Source of the DNA: Kiritimatiellia bacterium
GTDB lineage: Bacteria; Verrucomicrobiota; Kiritimatiellia; CAIQIC01; Lenti-01
Reading direction: 5' to 3'
Length of the DNA: 52,341 nt
Assembly: GCA_017540905.1 (NCBI GenBank)
Contig: JAFYAC010000045.1
Span: 1 to 52,341, forward strand
Part shown: piece by piece, positions 47,607-52,341 of the stretch
Layout: each line of letters begins with the position of its first letter
How positions within the stretch are numbered: position 1 is the stretch's first letter
Translations under genes and position numbers: made by a program
The notes under the pieces: generated by a model
Told to the model about the DNA's origin: nothing
Database searches by the model: none
Seen by the model: the letters and a program-made list of their open reading frames with translations, nothing else

Positions 47607-50105
47607 TTAGTCGGTGATGGCGACGGTGTAGTTGGCGCCGCCGTTGTTGTCGGCGAGTTCGTTGCCGGAGGCGTCGTAGACGCTGACGGCGTAGTGGAAG
47701 GTGCCCGCCTGCAGTTCGGAGGCGGGGACTTCGACGTGCCACCAACAGCCGGTGTCGGAGGTCCAGTCGGCGTTGACGGTCATGGATTTGCTGGACCAGG
47801 TGGCGCCGTCGTCGGGGCTGTACCAGAGGGTGGCGGAGGTGGCGGAGGTGGAGGCCTCGGTGTTGAACCAGAGGGAGTCGGCGGTGGTGTAGCTGTCGGA
47901 GTAATGGGTCGTGGCGGACCAGAGTTCGTCGTCGTCGCCGCCCGTCTCGACTTCGCCGGTGGTGTAGAAGCCGTGGAAGCCGACGGAATTGGCGTCGGAG
48001 GGGGCGCTGGTGCCATAGGAGGTCGGCGCGGTGCCGCTCGACATGCCCGGGACGGAGCAGAAGAGGTAGCCGCTGGCGGAGGACTGTGCGGCGGGAATCT
48101 TGCCGTAGATGGTGTCGGTGCCGCTCGCCTTGAGGTACGTGGCGGAGGTGCCGATGCTGTAGCTGCCCTGGTAGTACTTCTGGGTGCCGGAGATGCTCCC
48201 CTCGCGCCCGGACTGGGAGTTGCCGATGCCGAAAACGCACCCGCCGTTGATGGTGACGGAGTGGCCGCTGTTGACGTCGAAGGCTTCTTCGGGGCTGGCG
48301 AGGGTGAAGGCGTAGAGCCAGCCGCCGTTGATGGTGATGTCGGCGTTCGAGTCGAAGGCGTCGTTGCCGGTGCTGGCCGCGTAGATGTAGCCGCCGTTGA
48401 CCACGAGGTTGCTCGCGGTGTTGACGCAGTCGTCGGCGCAATTGAGCTCCAGGACGCCGCCGTCGATGGTCATCTCCGCCTTGCTTTCGAGGCCTTCGCC
48501 GCCGTCGTTGGAGGTGTGGATGCGCAGGCGGCCGGAGTGCATGGCCACGCCGGTTTCGCCCTTGACGCCCTTGGGGTTGGAGTAGTCGGCGTCGTCGCTC
48601 ATCCCGCCGGAGGAGCCGACGATGTTGGCGCTGGCGGTCGAAAGGGTCATCGAGGCGATGTTGGTCGTGGCCGCGGCCGTGGCGAGGGAGCCGTAGTATT
48701 TCTGCTTGTAGGCGCAGCAATAGGTTTTCGAGCCGGTGGTCGTCCCCTGGATGTCCGGCGAGAAGGAGGCGTCCGTCGGGAGCGTGGAGGCGCCTTCGGT
48801 GCCGATGACGAGGGAGCCGGCCGCGTTGATGATCTTCCCGGCCGTGCCGGTGGCGGAGAGCAGGAAGGTGCCGCCGGTGATGGCCATCGTCGAGCCGCTG
48901 CCGGAGGTCTTCAGGCAGGCGGCGGAGCCGCTGTCGAGGCAGGTCGTGACGGAGGAGAAGTTGTTGCTCGTGAGGTCGTCGGCCTCCACCAGCGACTCGA
49001 CGTAGACGTCCGTCGGCCCGCCCGCGACGGAGATGTCGTAGTAGCCGCCGGAGAGCGCCATGTCGTCCGCGCCGATGCCGCGCCCCGCGGTGCCAGTGCA
49101 GCGGATGCGGACCGTGCCGCCGGAAATGGCCACGGTTCCGCCCTTGACGGCGTAGGCCTTGGAGGGGTCGTACACCGCGTAGGTGCCGGAATTGAGGAGC
49201 GAGGAGGTGTTGTAGGTCTGGGTTCCGCCCGAGGTCTTCGTGGAGGAGGTGAGCGTCACGCAGTAGTTCCAGACCGCGCCGTCGTCGTCCTCGTATTCGA
49301 GCAGTTCCTCGACGTAGCCGCCGGTGACGGTCGCGTCGAGGAGGCCGCCGGTCATCGCGAAGGAGCCGTCGGTCTTCACGCCCTTCGCCCCGTCGCCGCT
49401 CATGGCGAGCTTCAGGACGCCGCCGGAAAGCGTCGTCGTGCAGCTGGCCTTGTCCAAGTTGATGCCGCAGGCCTTCTCGCCGGCCATCGAGATGTCGAGG
49501 AGGCCGCCCTCGAGGGTGCAGGTCGATTTCTTCGGCCCGCTGACGCCCACCTGCTTGGCGGAGGCCGTCGAAACGATGGATACCGTCCCCGCGAGCTGGT
49601 CGTAGGCGGAGGAGACGTAGACGCCGTAGGCGTTCTTCGCGTCGGTCGCGAGCGTGATGGCGTGCGTCCCGCCCTCGACGAGGACCGTCGCCGCGGAAAC
49701 CACGCCGACCTTCGCCGCGCCGCCCGAGTACGACGCCGCGCCGTCGCCGCAGAGCACCAGCGTCCCCGTGCCCGATACCGCGCTCGCGCCATCCGCCGCG
49801 ATGGAGCCGCCCGCCGCCCAGATCGCCGCGTCGCCGTCGATGGAGAGCGTACCGGCCAGGGACGCCCCCTCGGCGAGCGTGACCCGGCAGAACTCGCCCG
49901 CGGCGATGGACACGTCCCCCTCGATCGCGCCAACCAGGACGAAGTCCCGCCCGACCGTGTCCGCCGAATAGCTCCCCGCGGCCGTGATTTCGGTTTTCAG
50001 CGGGAACGCATAATCCTCGACGCGGAGCACGCCCGCGCACGCCGCGCCGACGCCCGACGCAAGGCAGAGCAGGGCGGCCAGGGTGGATTTGAAGGTCGAT
50101 GGCAT
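47607..50105 (-). CDS. Cthe_2159-like carbohydrate-binding secreted protein
   Basis: 832 residues from ATG 50105 (AAAGGA nine bases upstream). Signal peptide ~1-24 (LAALLCLASGVGAACA). A long parallel beta-helix is suggested by repeated short strands such as GGVLKLAMSGDG, GGTVAISGGTVRI and GGLLDISMAGEKA. Within it is the Cthe_2159 pattern: EGLESKAEMTIDGGVLELNC, DDCVNTASNLVVNGG and NDAFDSNADITINGG (Ca-binding polysaccharide-binding beta-helix). The C-terminal ~130 residues look like a separate fibronectin/CBM-like domain (LWYSPDDGATWSSKSMTV, WWHVEVPASELQAG). Likely binds acidic polysaccharide at the cell surface; first gene of the operon. Confidence 0.8.
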   Translation of the reverse strand: MPSTFKSTLAALLCLASGVGAACAGVLRVEDYAFPLKTEITAAGSYSADTVGRDFVLVGAIEGDVSIAAGEFCRVTLAEGASLAGTLSIDGDAAIWAAGGSIAADGASAVSGTGTLVLCGDGAASYSGGAAKVGVVSAATVLVEGGTHAITLATDAKNAYGVYVSSAYDQLAGTVSIVSTASAKQVGVSGPKKSTCTLEGGLLDISMAGEKACGINLDKASCTTTLSGGVLKLAMSGDGAKGVKTDGSFAMTGGLLDATVTGGYVEELLEYEDDDGAVWNYCVTLTSSTKTSGGTQTYNTSSLLNSGTYAVYDPSKAYAVKGGTVAISGGTVRIRCTGTAGRGIGADDMALSGGYYDISVAGGPTDVYVESLVEADDLTSNNFSSVTTCLDSGSAACLKTSGSGSTMAITGGTFLLSATGTAGKIINAAGSLVIGTEGASTLPTDASFSPDIQGTTTGSKTYCCAYKQKYYGSLATAAATTNIASMTLSTASANIVGSSGGMSDDADYSNPKGVKGETGVAMHSGRLRIHTSNDGGEGLESKAEMTIDGGVLELNCADDCVNTASNLVVNGGYIYAASTGNDAFDSNADITINGGWLYAFTLASPEEAFDVNSGHSVTINGGCVFGIGNSQSGREGSISGTQKYYQGSYSIGTSATYLKASGTDTIYGKIPAAQSSASGYLFCSVPGMSSGTAPTSYGTSAPSDANSVGFHGFYTTGEVETGGDDDELWSATTHYSDSYTTADSLWFNTEASTSATSATLWYSPDDGATWSSKSMTVNADWTSDTGCWWHVEVPASELQAGTFHYAVSVYDASGNELADNNGGANYTVAITD

Positions 50106-50152
50106 GGCAAACAATCCTTTCTCCGGGTTTGCACCGGGTTGATGACGCCCTC

Positions 50153-50184
50153 TTTCTACCACGTCCGCCGCCTCCGTTTGTCAA
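50153..50184 (-). promoter_or_regulatory. Candidate promoter of the surface-protein operon
   Basis: Minus strand: TTGACA (50179-50184) and TAGAAA (50153-50158) with a long 20-bp spacer. A second TTGACA lies at 50190-50195, giving a direct repeat CGGTTGACA that could be an activator site. Confidence 0.35.
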
Positions 50185-50276
50185 CCGGATGTCAACCGCG
50201 CGTGAAAATGTCGTGACAATCCCCGGGGGTTGCCAGGTGACCCCCCTGCCGCCGGAAGGGAGCTTGCCCCCCGCGC

Positions 50277-51515
50277 TCACACCCCAGCCACGTGCACGGG
50301 GTCGGCAAGGAGGAAGTCCGGCACCCGCACATGCCGGATGCCGTCGAAGTCGTCCGGCTGGACCTCGTCGAGCGTGAGGAGCAGCTTGGGGAAATCGTCG
50401 CCGGTGGCGCGCAGCGGCGCGAGTTCGCGCGCGAGCGTGTCGGGGTCGAGGGCGCTGGCCGCGACCTGCACGTAGAGCCGCCCGCGGTCGCTTTCGGCCA
50501 CGAAGTCGATTTCGCGCCCGTCCGGCAACCGCCCGACGCTCACCCGCCATCCACCCCGGAGGAGATGGAGGCAGACGAGGTTTTCGAGCAACCCGCCGAT
50601 GTCCGCCGGCCGGTAGCCGAGGAGGGCGTGGCGGAGGCCCAGGTCGGTCGCGTAATACTTCTCGGACACTTCGAGGTGGCGCTTGCCCCGGACGTCCCAG
50701 CGCGGGAGCTTGACCGCGAGGTTCGCGTCCGCAATCTGCCCGAGATAGCCCAGCAGGGTGGTGACGGACGCCCCCCGGCGCTGCGATTTGAGGTAATCCG
50801 CCAGCCGCGAGGCGCTCGTCAGGTTGCCGATGTTGTCGAACAGGTAGCGGACGACATCCTGCGCGAGGCGCACGTTGCGGATGTTGTTGCGTTCGAGGAT
50901 GTCCTTGACGAGGATGCTGTCGTACACCGACCGCAGGTACGGGAACACCGTCTCGTCGGACAGCTCGCGGAAGTCGTGGATGCCCGGCAGCGCCCCGTAG
51001 CGCAGATAGACCGGGAACGCCTCCCCGGCGCTGCCGAGCCCCGAAAACCGCATGAACTCGCCCAGCGACAGCGGCAGCATCGGGAACTCCACGTACCGCC
51101 CCGACAGGCGCGTCGCCAACTCCCCCGAAAACAGCTTCGCGCTCGACCCCGACAGAAACACCTCGTACCGTTCCGCATCCCCCGCGAACGCCGCCACCGC
51201 CCGCTCCCATCCCTCCACGTACTGCACCTCGTCGATGAACAGCAGCGTCCGCCCCGTCCCCGGCTTCGTCCGCGCCTTGATCCGCTCCGCCAAATCCCCG
51301 GCCGTCCGGATGCCGGCGTTTTCCAGCGCCTCCAAATCGACATGCACGATGCCGTCCTCCGTCTGCATGCCCCGTTCCACCAGATGCCGCATGAACATCC
51401 GCAAAAACGAACTCTTGCCGCAACGGCGCATGCCCGTCACCACCTTGATGACACGGCTCCCGAGGAACGGCATCATCCGCTCGATGTACGTCTGGCGGGG
51501 TATCAGGTCTTTCAT
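50277..51515 (-). CDS. AAA_14/DUF4143 ATPase
   Basis: 412 residues, standard length. Start ATG 51515 has AAAGGA seven bases upstream. The N-terminus LIPRQTYIERMMPFLGSRVI is typical. Walker A TGMRRCGKSS (27-36), Walker B TLLFIDEVQYVEGWE (90-104), then EVFLSGSSAKLFSGELATRL and the arginine-rich LSGRYVEFPMLPLSLGEF. The C-terminal DUF4143 part shows RFL-like ILERNNIRNVRLAQDVVRYL, a winged-helix region, and DGREIDFVAE with YVQVA as a PD-(D/E)xK-like core. Function unknown; such genes are common in accessory regions and are sometimes thought to act in stress or defence. Confidence 0.9.
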   Translation of the reverse strand: MKDLIPRQTYIERMMPFLGSRVIKVVTGMRRCGKSSFLRMFMRHLVERGMQTEDGIVHVDLEALENAGIRTAGDLAERIKARTKPGTGRTLLFIDEVQYVEGWERAVAAFAGDAERYEVFLSGSSAKLFSGELATRLSGRYVEFPMLPLSLGEFMRFSGLGSAGEAFPVYLRYGALPGIHDFRELSDETVFPYLRSVYDSILVKDILERNNIRNVRLAQDVVRYLFDNIGNLTSASRLADYLKSQRRGASVTTLLGYLGQIADANLAVKLPRWDVRGKRHLEVSEKYYATDLGLRHALLGYRPADIGGLLENLVCLHLLRGGWRVSVGRLPDGREIDFVAESDRGRLYVQVAASALDPDTLARELAPLRATGDDFPKLLLTLDEVQPDDFDGIRHVRVPDFLLADPVHVAGV

Positions 51516-52263
51516 TGGGATATCCTTTCTCGTCCAGTACAGTAGTGGAATTCATGAAGATGTCAATTCATGTCCATCATACTGGAAACAATCAACCCCG
51601 CCCCTGCCGGGGCGATGACAACCGGAAACCAAGCGAAAACGCCAATGTTTTCTGTAATCTCGCGCCAGCCGTGGACTCCACTTCCGGGGGTGCGGCATCC
51701 TGCCGCGCCGGGGCGGAAGGCGAGCGGATGGAGGGCGGCAGAATGTCTCACGCAAAGTCCGCCAAGTCCGCCAAGGGAGCGGGAGGGAGTGCGGGAGGAA
51801 AGAACTCACGCGGAGACGCGGAGACGCGGAACGCTTGGAGGACGCTTTTGCACAAAAGGACAAAAAGGAAACAAAAGGGCGGCTGGAGTGCGGGAGAAAA
51901 GCCAACATTGAAAACCATGAAAACCGCTTCGCGGACATGGAACGCGGGAGGGAAGCGGATGTGCAGTCGGGGCGCGGGCGTCCCGTCCGCGAGGCCTCTG
52001 AAAAGCGGAAAACAAGCAAAAGGCCCATGTGTTCTATGCTCTCACGCGCCTCCTGGGAGGTGCGACTACCAGTCGCGCCCCAACGGATGGAGTGCGGAAG
52101 GAATACGGGAGGGAGGGAATCCACAAGAATCCCTCGAATGCCGCTTCGCGGACGCGAGGGGCTTGGACACACTTCCCGTGGTTTGGCGTGTTGACGGGGC
52201 AGGATGGGAGTGCTAGAACATCCGGTGAAGTCAAATTGCACCCTTGCAAGGGGACATGTTGCC
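51516..52263. other. Intergenic repeats at the right end
   Basis: No convincing gene. REP hairpins at 51686-51709 and 52055-52080; an inverted copy of the ggttttcaatgt/gaagcggttttc element (51905-51950) with the gcgggcgtcccgtccgc hairpin; cgcggagacgcggagacgcgg at 51811 resembles MITE ACGGAG units. Confidence 0.6.
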
Positions 52264-52341
52264 ATGAACCAATATGATGAAATTTGCGAGATGGCCATAG
52301 GGAACTACGGTCTGGTCACCACCGCCGGAGCGGAGGGAATG
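52264..52341 (+). CDS. AbiEi-like antitoxin, N-terminal fragment (runs off the window)
   Basis: Only the first 26 codons are present: MNQYDEICEMAIGNYGLVTT then AGAEGM. This matches the start of AbiEi-family antitoxins, where a helix is followed by GLVTTAEAxxxG, the beginning of the winged-helix DNA-binding domain. These proteins repress their own operon and counter an AbiEii nucleotidyltransferase toxin, which would be expected just beyond the window. AAGGGG lies about 14 bases before the ATG. The call rests on a short segment. Confidence 0.55.
   Translation, partial: MNQYDEICEMAIGNYGLVTTAGAEGM

Noticed and set aside
45922-51555. 1877-residue antisense open frame covering two surface-protein genes and the ATPase
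   Set aside because: Arg/His/Pro-rich shadow of the true minus-strand frames; the real frames have signal peptides and recognisable domains.

Overview
This is a GC-rich (roughly 60-65%) chromosomal window from a Gram-negative bacterium. WaaA (Kdo transferase) points to lipopolysaccharide, and a chaperone/effector-like pair points to a type III secretion system. Kiritimatiellae-type PVC bacteria (Verrucomicrobiota/Kiritimatiellota) seem the best guess because of the codon bias, the large BspA-like surface proteins and the very high load of dispersed intergenic hairpins. That assignment is inference, since no rRNA gene lies in the window.

Layout. (1) 1-4.2 kb holds housekeeping genes: waaA, an HU protein, an IspD-like protein that has lost most catalytic residues, and a DUF1015 protein. 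(2) 4.3-5.0 kb is a VapBC-type toxin-antitoxin pair. (3) 5.3-21.9 kb is a long co-directional defence locus: a methylase/TRD fusion with a broken NPPF motif, hsdM, hsdS, a cargo of lower GC (DUF2806-like protein, three-helix membrane protein, 1235-residue YobI-like P-loop NTPase), a REP-associated tyrosine transposase (RAYT), hsdR and a YgjP-like metallopeptidase. (4) 22-27.7 kb, minus strand, is a tightly packed run: dnaE, folB, a lipoprotein L,D-transpeptidase and a UPF0158-like gene. (5) 27.8-28.8 kb is a second RAYT.

(6) 29-43.5 kb is repeat-rich. Three otherwise unrelated genes (small BamE-like, small secreted, membrane) each follow a copy of one promoter-bearing repeat and are followed by GGGGxCAGACCC and TTTTCCA-palindrome elements, which looks like a cassette arrangement. 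The region also has a deleted, frameshifted rpoC scrap, a DUF3592 protein, an MscS channel, a CesT-like chaperone, a DUF4143-type ATPase, a dicarboxylate symporter, several MITE-like elements with terminal inverted repeats, and REPINs (paired inverted hairpins). (7) 43.6-45.5 kb is a chaperone-effector operon of type III secretion type. (8) 46-50.1 kb is an operon of two large secreted proteins (Cthe_2159-like carbohydrate-binding and BspA-like leucine-rich repeat). (9) 50.3-51.5 kb is a second DUF4143 ATPase, and the window ends in the first 26 codons of an AbiEi-like antitoxin.

The most notable points are the composite type I restriction locus with its nested NTPase module, the cassette-like 5' and 3' elements, two RAYTs that each carry a C-terminal extra domain and hairpins of their own, and the type III chaperone/effector pair. 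No CRISPR array, tRNA or rRNA was seen.
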